A stretch of DNA of 64,000 nucleotides from Palaemon carinicauda. Taxonomy: Eukaryota > Arthropoda > Malacostraca > Decapoda > Palaemonidae. This document shows positions 50,421 to 62,865 of the stretch, one piece after another (within the stretch, counting starts at the first letter, position 1; every line of letters begins with the position of its first letter). The stretch spans positions 32,231,018 through 32,295,017 of the forward strand of contig NC_090726.1 of the NCBI RefSeq assembly GCF_036898095.1, read 5' to 3'. A model generated the notes under the pieces. That model worked only from the letters and a program-made list of their open reading frames with translations, searched no databases and was not told the origin of the DNA. Position numbers and translations under genes: made by a program.

Positions 50421-51240
50421 TAAACTACTCCCGAGCCGTAACGGGGAGAGGATGAAACACAGACCAAAATAACGCTAACAATTGAAAAGTCACGAAAAAT
50501 AAATAACTCGTAAGTTATCATCCACCCCGAGGGGGAGAGGTGAGGGAGGGAGAACCCGTTGAACGCACAAAACGGAAAACGGGAAATCCGCTCAACCACC
50601 AGAGCTAAGAAAGAAAACGAGAGAAAGGGGTAACTCGTGACTGCGAACAGAAAACGGGGACCCCAATCTCTCGCTCTCTTGGACACAAAAACAGGACTAA
50701 AAATCACACAACACTTATAAACGTATAAAATAAAAATGTACATCCATATAACACTACGATCGAAGAATAGCATCTGCTAAAACTTAAAATAAATACCACA
50801 GTCGAGTGACGAACGCCTCGGAGGGGCGGGTACTAAACAAAAACAAAGCTAAATCGCTATCTCGTTCGTAGGCTGGACTTACTAGCAAAAAGTACCATGA
50901 GCATAAATACACAAAAAAATAAAAATAATAACGGTTCTAAAGGCATAAGGCCAGGGACTTAACCAAGAACCTAAGTGACAGTACTAAACGGGCAGACAAA
51001 GATGAATTCCCAAACAAGTGAACAAACAATGGCCGCCATGAAAGGCTAGACGGGAATAATAAAACAGACTATACTGGATATAAAACAAAAGCCCGGTACA
51101 ATAAAATACTGTCAAAACAAACTATGGTACTTAACATTGGAATGTGTGAAGATGGAGCTTCGGACATGACAAAATAAATCCACGATAGATAAAAAAGACC
51201 GAGAGCACAACAAAACAATTCAACACTTTGTATTCCAAAA
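50421..51240. other. 5' leader part of element I without gene
   Basis: Mixed sequence with several short frames that match nothing; no repeat or domain recognised. Confidence 0.5.
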
Positions 51241-51528
51241 AGAAGGATGATGTTCAGATGGCGCTCGCGTCGTGGCGGTGGTGGTTGGCTAGGACCTTTG
51301 TATCGGCCCATCCCTTTGACGAAGGAATTAACTAAATGGAAGACCACCTGGGAATAGTGGTTTTCATGCGCCTTTGCTTTATACACGACACCCAAAAGGT
51401 GCTCGCGCGAGGGTAGTAACCTCAGCATTCCATGCTTTTTTCTTTCTCTGGTATAATTGGAAGGTTTTATCAGAAAAGATATATAAGAAGGACTCTTTTC
51501 ACCCGGCGCCACAGATCGACCCAGAAAT
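51241..51528 (-). repeat. Left ITR of element I
   Basis: Inverted copy of 40896-41184 over 288 bases with few differences. The tip (minus strand) is TTTCTGGGTCGATCTGTGGC. Host-like AT-rich DNA begins right after 51530. Confidence 0.88.
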
Positions 51529-53073
51529 TATCTTTAGAAAGTTCTCACAGCAGTTTAGTAGAGACAAAACTGTAATCTAAGTCACTGGATTTGTTGATGC
51601 TTTTCCCATGGACACATTCATTGACTGGTGAGTTTCGCTACTATATACCGTAGCAATTTCATGGCTGTCGGTACAAGTTTGCTAAAAAAATTGCATCTTC
51701 AAATGTTTGAGTGGGTAATTTGTCACTTTAAATTAACATTTTATTTGATGGTAAGGATCATGGAAATAATTTAATCATGTAAATGAAAAAATTTAAGTAC
51801 AGTACCTTGAAATTCTAATGACCTAATAGTATCTTTGTCAAAATCAGAGAATGAAATGTTTTGGGATCTTTAGGACAATGCATAGTAGTAGATCTTGAAT
51901 AAAATTCTTTGTAGTACTAAAGGTTTGTTTATACTGTGTGGGTCAGTTGACCAAGTATGTAATGAAATCTGACAAGGTACCTCGACTTAACGTGATTCGA
52001 ATGTTGTAATATCTATCTTTATGACAAATAGGAGAATTAAATATATTGGGATTTTTATAACAGCATAGTATCAAGATTTCTGATGGGGTGGGTCAGCTGA
52101 TCAAAGGTATATTCAAAATTGACAATGTTGATTTTGGTCATTTAAAGTTTCCAGGTAGAGTACATCGCTTTGTTTCACCCTTAGTAAGAATACAATGTGA
52201 TTGACATTATGTAGTTATGTCAAAAATATTTATTCGATATTACTGTCAAACTATATTCCTTTGAAAAATGTTCACCACTTCATTCAGGATTAAAAAAAAT
52301 ACTATAAACTAATGTTAATTTATTTGTTATACTGTATTTTATATAATGAGGAATGTATGAACACAAATTTTCATGCATAAAAGCAGACTCTCAATGTTAA
52401 TATATATTACCAATACTATGAGAATGATAGCTCTGACTATTCAGAAACCACAAAATAACTTTCGTGTTAACAATGCTCCATAAAGAATCTTCAATGAAAA
52501 ATAATAATGAATGACATTAAAACATTTTAACCCTCAGCGGAACAGAACATGCACAGCTGCCGCTCACACACTGCGGTTAAAACTGGCAATTGTCTAATTC
52601 CAAATTACACACTGGATGCAGTATACCATTGCATCATCAACATACGAGTTATGAAATCTGGAAGCCTATATTAAATCACGCTGTGGAAAAAAAAACCATG
52701 TTAGCACTTCAATGTGACCTCCCTCCCACCGTATGTATTTAAAAAAATAATAGCAGTATTAGCTCAGATTCCAAATGGCAACAATATTCTTTTGTAGAAA
52801 ATTCTTGTAAGCCACTGAATTCCTCAACTATTTCAAAATTACCAACATTCATAACCAGTATGCTAACAAAATCTACTTTACTTAAGCTGTATTTCTTTTT
52901 GTAATGTCTTCTGTAGCACAACCCTCAAGTTTCTTTTATATACACGAACAACTTACACCCCAGCTTCCAAAATGTGTGGCCATCTTCCAAAACTCCAACG
53001 GTATTTCTTTACTCTCCTAGAAGGTAATCCTAACAGTGAACTGACTTATATAATCTTAGCTTTTCACATAATT
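51529..53073 (-). other. AT-rich flank, probable clathrin light chain 3' UTR and downstream DNA
   Basis: No frame or repeat is recognised. The part adjoining 53073 should be the 3' untranslated region of the clathrin exon. Possible polyadenylation signals (AATAAA on the minus strand) exist, for example at 52319-52324, but in AT-rich DNA this is weak evidence. Confidence 0.4.
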
Positions 53074-53248
53074 TTAAGCTTTGACAGGAGGATTCTGCTT
53101 CACTTGAAGAATAATGGAACGCATACGAGAAATATCCCTGGATGATTTGGCAGTCTTGGGGTTGAAGTCACAGAGCTTAGCAATACGTTCCCACTCTGTT
53201 CCAGGCTCCATCTTTGCTGTGTCTGCAACAAGTTCCTTTTCTGCAGAT
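53074..53248 (-). CDS. Clc: Clathrin light chain, last coding exon
   Basis: The exon starts after a splice acceptor (TTTTTTCAG on the minus strand, AG at 53249-53250) and ends with TAA at 53074-53076. Its 57 full codons read SAEKELVADTAKMEPGTEWE, then RIAKLCDFNPK and SRDISRMRSIILQVKQNPP, ending VKA. PGTEWERIAKLCDFNPK and the SRMRS block are the conserved C-terminus of clathrin light chains, which bind the trimerisation hub of the heavy chain on coated vesicles. The first base completes a codon begun in the previous exon (phase 2). The reading frame that continues upstream of the acceptor has no similarity, which supports the splice site. Upstream exons with the heavy-chain-binding helix were not found in the window. 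It is the only host gene seen. Confidence 0.93.
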
Positions 53249-56200
53249 CTGAAAAAATTATTTTTAAGGCGTAAGAAACACATGTCGATACTTTCATCTC
53301 ACAAAATTAATTGGTGTACAGAATTTGGCATAATGATTGGTTTATATAAAACCCATTACAGATTTTAACTCATTGGTCCTAAATCATACCAACGCTAAAA
53401 AAATTTGATAAGCGTACTACGTTAATTATAAACCACCATAAAGAAACTTTTCCAATGTCTGAATAATACTTTTAAGTAACAACTCTGCTAAATATAGTTT
53501 AAGAAAATACCAAAATTGGGTTGCTTTAATGCACATTATCAAGATTTAAGGGTGAAAGACTATACCCTTAACCCTAGAGTCAAATCCTCTTACAAGAAAA
53601 AATGACTATGAATCCTAAAATTGACAACCTCCTTATGCTTAACCTACAATACATATGATGTTCATCATGTGTAATCCTAAATTACCTGGTATTTACTTTT
53701 CTAAATGTAATTTCATGCCCATTTTCTTGAAAGTAATCAACCAGACAATTTTACAAACATGCAACAGTAATGTTCAAAGTGCAAAATATAATTTTACAAC
53801 TGTGCAACTAACTACATCAATTGCAACTGTACAAATACGAGTATTTTTAAGTTAAGCTTTTACAAAACTTCATTATGAAGAAATTTACAGTACTCATATC
53901 CTTACATGAGAAAAATTAATAATAGTAACAAAGATAAAAAAAAAAAAAATTCATGTAGCATTCATTAGATATATTTAGTACAGTACTACACAAAATAAAA
54001 AAAAAAATCTTAATGTAGCTGTCCAATGAACAACAATGAATACTGCATACACACACTTGAAATCAAGTCTTCCAACACTAGCTCAAGTCAGTACAAGTAC
54101 AGCAAACTCAATACAGTACCTGCAATGACCAGCAAGTGGTGGCAGACTTTTGAATATGCCTGTACCACAGAGGTATGTTATTAGTTAAGTTAGCTAACTC
54201 TGCAGCTTTTAATGTATGTAGTCTTTACAAAAGCATTCTTAAGACAGAATCCTCTTGCAGGATTCCATTGCATTATAAAACTTATGCCCACGGGCACTTG
54301 TGTATCATGAGATAATTGTTACTGAATTATTATAAATTGGTTTTAAAAATTCCATTGTTTCATTTTTACTATCAGTGCTCATCTGATAAAACGGATTTTG
54401 AGCGAAGCGAAAAATCTATTTTTGGGTGAGATAGCCATGGCATCCTGATGGAAGGTTCCTGTTTGGTAGCTTTCTTATACCCAAGGAAGCTACCAAACAG
54501 GAACCTTCCATCAGGACGCCATGGCTTGAGCCCAAAAAGTTATTTCAATAAAAATTTAAAGTTAGCAAAATAAAAAATTCAAAACAGTCTCATAAAGGAT
54601 TTGGCCAGCTAAGCTGGGAGAAACTATAAGGAAACGAAGAGAAGCGAATATCAGAAAGCAATGCAGGTAAGTGCAAAAGGCTGTTTTGAAGATCTTAAAA
54701 GCCTTACACAGACTGCTTGAAAAGAAGGAAAAATTATATTTACCGACTTTGCTAAAACAGCCTCTAAATATTTTCAAATGGCATAATAAAAAGTAACTAA
54801 TATCATTAACAATGCATGATTAATTTCCTTGTTTTCCATCTTCAACAAGAGGTTTGCTGTCTCATTTGTTCTTTCATAAGATTTACATGCATCCAAACCA
54901 GAAAAAAAAAATACAGCAACAATTAACAACAAAATCTTGGGAAAGCTTCTTTAACACACTCAACATTTTCCACATTGAAAGGAGTCCTCTATGTTGTGCG
55001 TGCTTAACTAAAGTGTCTAATACTGTAATGCAATTCTATATTACGTTTACGACCAGACCATTTCAGTCAAAATCTCGACTCCACCTGGCTAATCACAGCA
55101 TAGCTGTTGAACTACTGTGCATTGGTAGAAGAAATTAGTGCTACAAGAATTACAGTGCTCCATTAAGCTAATAAAGGACATCATAAATCCATTAAAATAA
55201 TACATCACTGCAATCTCAAATCCTGTTTGGTTAGCTACAAAGTCTACAGGCCTAAGTAAACACTTTTTTTTAAACTAAAATACGGTATCCCTTCCACTAG
55301 CATCTTATATTTCTAGTGCAAAATTAGAAACAGAAATTCTAGCTACAAATTATTACCAAGTATTACTTACTTGCACGCATCCCTTGTGGCATGAAAATAT
55401 TCAAAATCTCATTAACAGCCACCAATGACATTATCATAAATCAAATTTAGAACATTACAAAAATATATTAAAACGTAGTTTTATCGTAACTTTCTTATTA
55501 ATACAAATCTATCATGAACAAGCAGCTAAATGAGTTATAGCCTTTAGCAAACATTACTATAAATTAAAGTACCCATTAACCACTGCCTATTACTTTGAGT
55601 CGTCTTGAAATAAGGATGCAAGACAAGATGGATCTGGATTGAATAATTCCCCACTTTATATGATTAAAAGAAATGCTGATGATAGAATTTTTATTTCTAA
55701 ACCCATCTGATGCTCATATTGCTTCTCTCGCAAAGGTCAGTTTATATGAACATTTCCCCAAAATTTTCTTTCCTTCCAATAGTCTCAGGTCTCTAGTCGA
55801 GTACTGGGACAATCTAGCGACTGATGGCAATAACCACGCCGTGGGTACAACATACTATCTTTCTTTTTTAAGCTTCAAATTTGAAACAAAATATTATACA
55901 TTTGAAACAACTTTTCAGTGGGGAAGAGGGTGGGTAACATCACGTAAGTACGGAAATTATAATTGTTTATTTTTATGAACTGTTTATATTGCTGACTTCA
56001 ACACACTTGAGACAGGGGTTGGGTTAGGTTGTCAGTGAAGGCAAAGGTTTGGTCAATCAATGTTTTAAAATAATACTCAATACCCTAAACTCACCTTTAG
56101 TCTAGTACAGTATCTTGGTAACAAAGTGTCTCAAACTAAAGTTTGTAGCAAATCCGTTTCCATTAATATTACCTTTTTCCCAAATCACTGAAGTATGTAA

Positions 56201-57514
56201 TTTACCCAACATTGTGTTTCCCAAATGAAAAATTTAACACTGTGTTCCCCCAAAAGAAGAATTTATCAGACTTGATTGAATTGAATCAAATAAAAGAAAC
56301 CAATTGTTCTTAGACTACATCACCAGCAGCCACTGTAGCATCTAGGATTTATCTCAAAGTATTATTGTGGATGTACCTAACCCTTTACTATTAAAAGACC
56401 TCCAGTCGTCCAATCTATAATTTGAAATTTAGATGTGTTACAATATTTATAAGGTACGCTAGGTATATCTCGACTTTCATTGGTAAGGGGTTCTCTGAAT
56501 TTACTTGCCACTGAGCTAAACCACAAATAACCATTCCCAGTTCTGTATTTTATTTATATATGCAATTATTATAATAAATGGTTAATAAGAATCTACTTTA
56601 AGCTTACAAAGAAATAATTTTAGTTTTTAAAAGTAATCTAAACGTACGAGTTTTATGAAGCTCATTAGTATAAAAGCCTATAAGCTCATTATGGCTGGCA
56701 AGGCATTACCATCATAATCCCAACTACTATAATCAATAAGCCTAGTCTTCTCTATATTTTTCCCTGAACTTAAAGATAGTTTTCTTTTTTGTCTGGAACT
56801 TAATTTGTTCAGCAAGCATTTAAACATACTTTTTCATCATTCCTCTTAACGATTACCTAAATCACGACTGGCCCCAACACTAAACAGAGGAGGAGAATCA
56901 TGCTCCTTTGAACATTCTATACAGTAATTATTAAAAAGAAATCACTTATAATTAATAACATCATTAATAACACTTGCATAATCTGAAGGAGGTAACACAA
57001 CTTTACAAGCCTAAGTTGACAAAGACAGACAAAAGCAGATGCAGTCTACCCAAACTGGGGTTATTGCTATTATTAACTACTATGAACTAGAGGCCTAACC
57101 CTATAAAAAAGGGAAGAAAACGTAATTTTTAGTTTTTTGGGGGAAATGTCAATGTAAACCAAACTTCCAGAGAAAAGTTATACAAAACCCAGAGGTTCAT
57201 AGAAATATCTATTTTCATTTGCAATTACCTAAAACAGAGTTTGCATTCTAACCCATAGGCTGCCCCACCTTATCCAGTGACCATTTTATTACTTGGGCCA
57301 CCTGGCATTTCGAAATGCCTGTTAACATCTAAGGTCACCCAGGGTACCCACTCCAAAGGTTTTTGTAGATAATGGCAACCAGACTTATGGTCTTCTTATT
57401 CATGTACAGTATATGGCACTAATACTAATTGGCAAATTCAATAGTTTACTGTAAATATCACAGCAGTTTTTTTACCCGAAAAATATAAAAAATTTTATTT
57501 GTATTTTACCTAAT
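53249..57514 (-). other. Intron-like AT-rich DNA upstream of the clathrin exon
   Basis: No further exon was recognised; a search by eye for a conserved WREEQ-type helix region on the minus strand found none. Frames here are short and match nothing. One fold-back repeat lies at 54392-54540. Confidence 0.6.
54392..54540. repeat. Fold-back repeat sharing its tip with element I
   Basis: CCATGGCATCCTGATGGAAG with GTTCCTGTTTGGTAGCTTTC (54435-54474) is followed after an 11-base loop by its reverse complement (GGAAGCTACCAAACAGGAAC, CTTCCATCAGGACGCCATGG). Before it stands GGATTTTGAGCGAAGCGAAA with AATCTATTTTTGGGTGAGA, close to the tip of element I (GGATTTTGACGAAGGAAAAA, TCTATTTCTGGGGAGAGA). On the right side the corresponding outer tip is missing after CCCAAAAAG. 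Probably an ends-only DIRS derivative or a related MITE. Confidence 0.8.
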
Positions 57515-57519
57515 TATAC

Positions 57520-57810
57520 AAACCTTAGTCCTTCAATAGGAGCATGATTTCAGCGAAGCTGGAAGCTTAGCTGTTAAAATTTATAATGCGGTGCCAGTAG
57601 TTACTGGCGAGTATTGGGGGAAGCCACAGGCCCTTTCCAGCTCACTGAGAAGCCATTTTGACTTTTACCTAAAACTTGCAGGTTGGATGAGGTGGAAAGT
57701 ATAATTTATAGGACTCAGCTTTGTATACTGTAATTAGGAAAACACAAATTACTTAAAAAAAAATTATCGGTGATTTGTTCCTACTCAGATATAAACCTCC
57801 ATCCTAGGAA
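57520..57810 (-). repeat. ICR and right ITR of element J
   Basis: The right ITR includes GATTTCAGCGAAGCTGGAAG (57549). The ICR at 57700-57810 contains, on the minus strand, GGATGGAGGTTTATATCTGA, similar to GGATGGTTTGTATATGAGTC, the reverse complement of the left tip. It is diverged, as expected for an old copy. Confidence 0.6.
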
Positions 57811-57959
57811 GAAAGGGAGTTCTTATACTCGGTCCTTATGAGAAGCAAGAGTATCGATTCCAATCCACTTCTTATCTCTGGAGATAGGGCTAGGTTAATG
57901 TCATGGAAGAAACTACTCTCGTACAATAATGAGTCCGTAATGTAGGTTAAGTAAAATTA

Positions 57960-58987
57960 TGAATTCATATAACTATCCATTCTCTCCCTCAGGAGGATGG
58001 CAGAATAAGTATATCAGGGAGCTATGATGTCTCTGAAGATGTCTTGGAACCTTGGTTAACAACATACGAAGGTCCAGGTACTATTCTGCATGTGATTACT
58101 TAGGGTTTACCAATGTCATTTTGAAGTTTGGTTCATCCACAAACAGTTAATTACCCTTCTGATTACACAGAACAGCGGAAAAGCACTATGTCGAGGTCTT
58201 GTCATGAGTGTTGGATGGCATCCTCTAATGCAGTGACTGATCCAGTATTAGCAAGCAATACACTGGGAGTTTGTCGTTTATTTTCATCAAGAATATGTCT
58301 ATAGTCAGGGAACCCCAAAAAGTCATGTGCTTCCTTGCCACTTGAGGATGAAGAGAACACTGACCCAGCAGCTTGCCCCTTCCCACTTACTTTGTCGGCT
58401 ATTACATTCCTTTAGCTAGGAATGAACCTGCCCCACAGCACTGCGTTGTTCTATGCCCCACTCGTGGGACTCTATCAGTCGCAGAGGTGCTGAGATACAT
58501 ACCTCCTTGCTTGTTGATGTAGGCCACTAAGGCAGTGTTGTCTCTCATCAATGCTACTGAGTGACCTATCAAACTCTGTTGGAGTGACTGTAGTACTTAC
58601 AGGTCTACCTTCATTTCTACGATATTCATATGAAGGTTCTTCTCTACCTTCGACCAGAGGAATGCATTGACTTGCTCCCTCAGATGTACGCCCAATCTTT
58701 CCTTCGATGCATCCGTGAAATTGAAATTTTGGAGCAAGGCACTCCAATGGAGACTGAATGGAATTTTGTCCCTCAGCCACCAATCCAGACCGGATCTTAC
58801 TTCTTGATGGACAGGAACTTGCAGAGGAGGAAACTTGCTCTGAGAACAATGTCTTCAGACCCACTGAAGAGACCTTAGATGTAGATGGCCGTGGGGAACC
58901 AGCTTCTCTAATGATGGCAAGTGGTCCTAGAACTTGCTGCCATTGACGAGCTTGAAGTTGTTGGAGATTTAGAACAGGAAATGCCAC
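57960..58987 (-). pseudogene. RNase H and methyltransferase remnants of element J
   Basis: RNase H pieces appear at 58987-58475 (minus): PLECLAPKFQFHGCIEGKIG, TEFDRSLSSIDERQHCLSGL and HQQARRYVSQHL. The last is the out-of-frame version of DNTAL.AYINKQGG seen by nucleotide comparison with F. After 58470 a tail ESHEWGIEQRSAVGQVHS is readable. Methyltransferase traces are at 58330-57960: KLPVYC and MTLV.P words in separate frames. Multiple stops are present. Confidence 0.6.
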
Positions 58988-59203
58988 CTTTTAGAGTCCG
59001 GTTACTTGATCATAGAAAGGAAAGACGTTTTCCAACAGTCATATCCATTCTCATCCCTAGGTGCTCCATCTTCTGCTTGGGGCTGAGGTTGGACTACTCC
59101 AGATTTACCTCGACTCCCGGTTCCTAACAAAAGGAAAAAAGTCTGTTGAGATGTAACAGTTGTCTCTTGGAAGATAACGGGATTAAACATTCATTGAGGA
59201 ACC

Positions 59204-59600
59204 TTAGTAGTTGGATGCTGTTGGCATGTGCTCATACGGAAACGAAATTGAACACTCGAGTGAGCACCTGGGGGCAGTTGACAGATCAAAGCACAGGACT
59301 TCAAACTGGAAGTCTTTGCCCCTAAGTGTGAACAAGAGGAACTTCCTTGGCAACTGATGTACAGGAATCTGGGAATATGTATTTCTCAGATCTAGAGAAC
59401 ATATACTGTAATCATTCTTCCTGGTGGCATTACTTACAGAGTTTGGCGACTCCATTTTGAATGGTGTCTGGAGAACAAACTGGTTCAATGTGGATAGCCC
59501 TCGTTCATGCCAGTCGCATAGCTACTGCCTAACAGGACGTAGACCCTCTGCTGTTTCTCCACTTTCTGGGGTTGTCCGAAACAGCTGGGAGGCATCCATT
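59204..59600 (-). pseudogene. Reverse transcriptase remnant of element J
   Basis: The frame 59488-59204 on the minus strand reads MNQFVLQTPFKMESPNSVSN, YSICSLDLRNTYSQIPVHQL, LLFTLRGKDFQFEVLCFDLS and TAPRCSLEC. These match LNKFVKQTPFSMETADTVRL, TLDLKDAYFQIPIHPSSRKY and FKVLCFGLTTAPQVF of element F. The YLDD part follows out of frame or is lost. Clearly RT of the F family, non-functional. Confidence 0.75.
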
Positions 59601-62600
59601 GGCATTCAGGCGGACAATGCTGAAGGTGTCGACTTTGGCCCGATTACCATTTTCTTGAGCACCAACTTCAAAGGCGTGGTTGGTCTCATTCATGGTGCTG
59701 CTGTCGTTTTCCTGAAAGACGGCATGGTAGAAGAGTCTTGGCTAGATTGCCTTCATTTTCCATTTGTTTCCTCCATGTCCACTTCTTCAGGAAGGAAAAG
59801 GGTTGGACTATTACTAATCGAAGCATTTTGAAACACTAAAGCCTCTCTTTGTTGGATTTGTCTTGCTAATTTTGCGGCTATGGCGTTCTTCACCCCAGAA
59901 CAAAAGCAAGTTCGTAAAGTTTCTTTTTCTCCAGGTCTGACAGGTCCCGGGAAGAGACAAAGAAAGCCACCATACCTAACCAGTGGTCAAACTATAATAT
60001 TGCTTGAAAGCTGGCCGTAGCCATAGTGTCCATGTTTGTTGATTTCAAGGTGAAAAAGATGGTAGGTTGAGATTCCCCGTGGAGTCTTTGGTTCCGCAAA
60101 TACGTCATTGCCAAGAGAGGGCTGGAGGTAAGATTTTATCCGGGCATCTAACCCTAAACGAGTTCCTTCTACCGTTAACCTTCTGCATTGTCAATTGCGT
60201 AAAGGTGTCTTAAGTCACTTGCAGAACTCCAAAGAGCTCTTCAATGAACGTCTTGTTGACTTTCTTCAGTGCTTTGGCTGGTTCTCCCTAATCATTCACC
60301 AGTCTAATGAAGGCTAAGCTCCAGATAACCGACTCTGATCTCATCTCCTTTGCTTCCGGTGGAGCAGGGCCTCGGGATTAATTTTCTCCCGTGAATCTAT
60401 ACCTCTTGAAGGAGAGGATAATTCTTCGCAGTCTGGGGAAGGACGATTAAGTCTTGAGCTTCTTTCCGTTCCTAGAACCATACCTGATTAATATTCCGCG
60501 GACTTGTCTTCTTCAGTATCTTGTCTAACAGACTTTGAAGTGTCCGTTACCGTGATTGACTAGGGCATCGAAGCGGAAGCTTGTGCTTCCTCTGAGGAAT
60601 ATCTTCAGAGCACCTTCTAGGGGGAATATTCCTTGAAAAGGTTTCTCATTAATTTGTTGTTAGAGAGGTCTCCATTTGGCAAGCACCTCGTACAAGCAAA
60701 ACACACTAATAAACATGTTCATTCGAAGGTTTTCCTTTTTCAGAGGTGAAGGCATGCAAATAGCAGAGCACTTTGAACCAGGAGAGCTTGAGATCATGAA
60801 TGGTGCTCTTAGTAAAAATACAGTATGAGGAGATCGTTGACGAGTGTGTGCTAAGGTAGATGTAGGAATCAGTGAGAGTTGGGGAATGTGAACGTGTATC
60901 ATGCGCATGAATATCTAACTTGGAACATGCCTGCTGCATGCAATCTAGTCCATCCTACCGATAGCTCGTATGTGAGTAGGCGAGTGCTCATCATGAGAAG
61001 CTTCCGAATCTAAAGGAGAGCGTGCAAATGAGCACCTACATAATGTACCTGCGAAAGAATGTGCTTTGAATGCATTTTCTCTTGATCTAAGGAGGGTAAT
61101 CAAGTAACCGGAAAGCTTTGCCAAAGAGAGCTTGCACTCGGAAGATCACTAGGAGAGCACATGGGCGTAATCATATGTCGCTATTTCGACTCCTAACAGG
61201 GATACCTTCCTGTTTCAACGAATGCGAGCACGAAGCTGATCGCGCTTCAGCCCAAGGAGACAACCATGTATGTGCTATTGCTATTTAGTCATCTACTAAT
61301 TGAGAGCTAGGAGACTCTCTCAAAAATCCTAAAAAAAGTGCCTTTGGTAACTCAGGAGAGCACTTTCTCACTGACTGACACACTGTGAAATTAGATTATC
61401 AGCAGGGAAGTACTCATCATGATACGCATGTTGCGACCCAAGTGTCTTCCAAGTAAGAAGGTATTTTAGTGCGAAGAAGCCGACGAGTGAGTTTTGCAGA
61501 GTATTACGCACGACTGGACTTTTAAAGTAGCGAACAAGCACAGAGGCACCCGTTCTAAAATTTAAGCATAGACAAACTGAAGAGTGCTCAAAACCACGAG
61601 CATGCAAGATGAGGAGTAGGTTCTACTGAAGAGTATGTGTTATCTGGTGAAAATGCATGCTCATGCGCAGGTGAGAGAGATTCAGTGGGACAGCGCTCAT
61701 AATACTAAACACGTGCGAGGGTGAAGAGCTGGCTTCCCGTAGGAAGACAATTTCATTGCAATGATGCGAATCTTCATTGGGTGAGTTAGCAACATCCTTG
61801 TTCTGTTGGGAGATAATCTCTCCTCTTCGTCCTGTAAAGGCTGTCCAAGTTTAGAAATGTTCTATCATATAAAAGTGTACCCCGTAAGAGGCAAGGAGGC
61901 GAAGGAGTGTGTGAGCACTTCCTTAAAGTTGACGGTACTTCTAAAGGTGAGGACACCTGTCTAGCTACTATTCCTGCTGGAGAATTTAATCCTGAGTGGG
62001 GCTTCCTCAGCAGGTGTGGCAGATGAAACGGGCTCTAACACCAGAGACTTTGCTTTAAACGAGGCTAAAATTTTGAAGGGGTCTCCTAGAAGGGATTCCT
62101 CCCAGTGCTAAAGACAGTCATAACGTATTTAGGGTTTCATCACTAGCAGTGTTATCTGAAAAATTAGTTTTGTTGGGTTGACTGAGAGCAGAATTGATAT
62201 CTCCATTTCTAGGGGAAGGAGATACTGCTGTATGTCAGGGCTTTTTCAAGGGTTAAATTATTGCAGCCTTTTTTTGCATTAGAGTAGGGCCACAGAGAAG
62301 GATCAGAAGCCCGAGTTCCCAGAGGAGAAATAAGAGAACTAATGAATTCCTTCGCCTTGACAGTAGAATCCAAAGGGGAAGAATCTTTTTTGGTTTTCTT
62401 CTTTCTCTTCTGGCTGAACCTCCACCACTCGGAGGCCGACTGCTCCCTACACTCCTCACAAGGGGAAGACTGCTTTCAGTCACCCCCACCCCCAAGCAAG
62501 CAGGACAAAGAATAGGTATCCACATTAGGCTTGCTCATACGTCTAATGTCCCGCGATGTCGTCCAGGAATTCCAAGGCCAAGACCACATGCCTATTTATG

Positions 62601-62700
62601 GTTTCTACATAAACAGGCACACACTGTAAAGATAAAGAAATAAGCAATTGATAAGCCAAGTTTGCTTAAAAAGAGTATGTCTGTTATACTCAACAGCTGA
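59601..62700 (-). pseudogene. gag remnant of element J
   Basis: Near 62530-62250, in mixed frames on the minus strand, the words CPACLGVG, CEECREQSASEWWRFSQKRK and DSTVKAKEFISSLISPLGTR are readable. They match CPYCRGQRC and CGECREWSSSQWERFSRRRK at the N-terminus of the F gag. The rest to 59600 has only short frames. In 60400-62000 many words such as GAGCAC recur without clear periodicity. Gag identity is certain only for the N-terminal part. Confidence 0.55.
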
Positions 62701-62865
62701 ATTCAAAGTTGCTTTCCAGTGAGCTGGTAGGGGGTGAGCATTTTCCCCACTACCTGGTAATAACTACCGACACCTCGTCATATATTCTAACGGCCGAGTT
62801 TCCAGCTTCGCTGAAATCATACTCCTTTTAAAGGATGGTTTGTATATGAGTCTACAGAAAATGTA
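62700..62865 (-). repeat. Left ITR of element J
   Basis: Contains TTTCCAGCTTCGCTGAAATC and AGGATGGTTTGTATATGAGT on the plus strand. It pairs with 57520-57680 in inverted orientation. Confidence 0.78.

Larger units (their letters stand above)
40868..51528 (-). mobile_element. DIRS-like element I, full-length family with a distinct ITR, interrupted
   Basis: On the minus strand the element starts at 51528 with a 288 bp left ITR (to 51241), then non-coding repeats, gag remnant, RT, RNase H, MT, YR, a 3' tail, an ICR (41336-41246) and a right ITR (41184-40868). The ICR is the reverse complement of the left tip followed by that of the right tip, and the two tips differ from each other in a recognisable way. 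A piggyBac-like element (41708-44895) splits the YR. A T58 tract and tandem repeats enlarge the 5' half. The family differs from A-H in ITR and protein sequence. Confidence 0.82.
57515..62865 (-). mobile_element. DIRS-like element J in the presumed clathrin intron
   Basis: Terminal inverted repeats: 57520-57680 and 62700-62865 share ATACAAACC, GATTTCAGCGAAGCTGGAA and CCAGCTCACTG in matching order. Reading on the minus strand the order is left ITR, gag remnant, RT, RNase H, MT, ICR (about 57810-57700), right ITR. No recombinase is found between MT and ICR, where only about 150 bases are left. The family is that of A, F and H. It lies on the same strand as the clathrin gene. All frames are broken. 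Confidence 0.75.
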
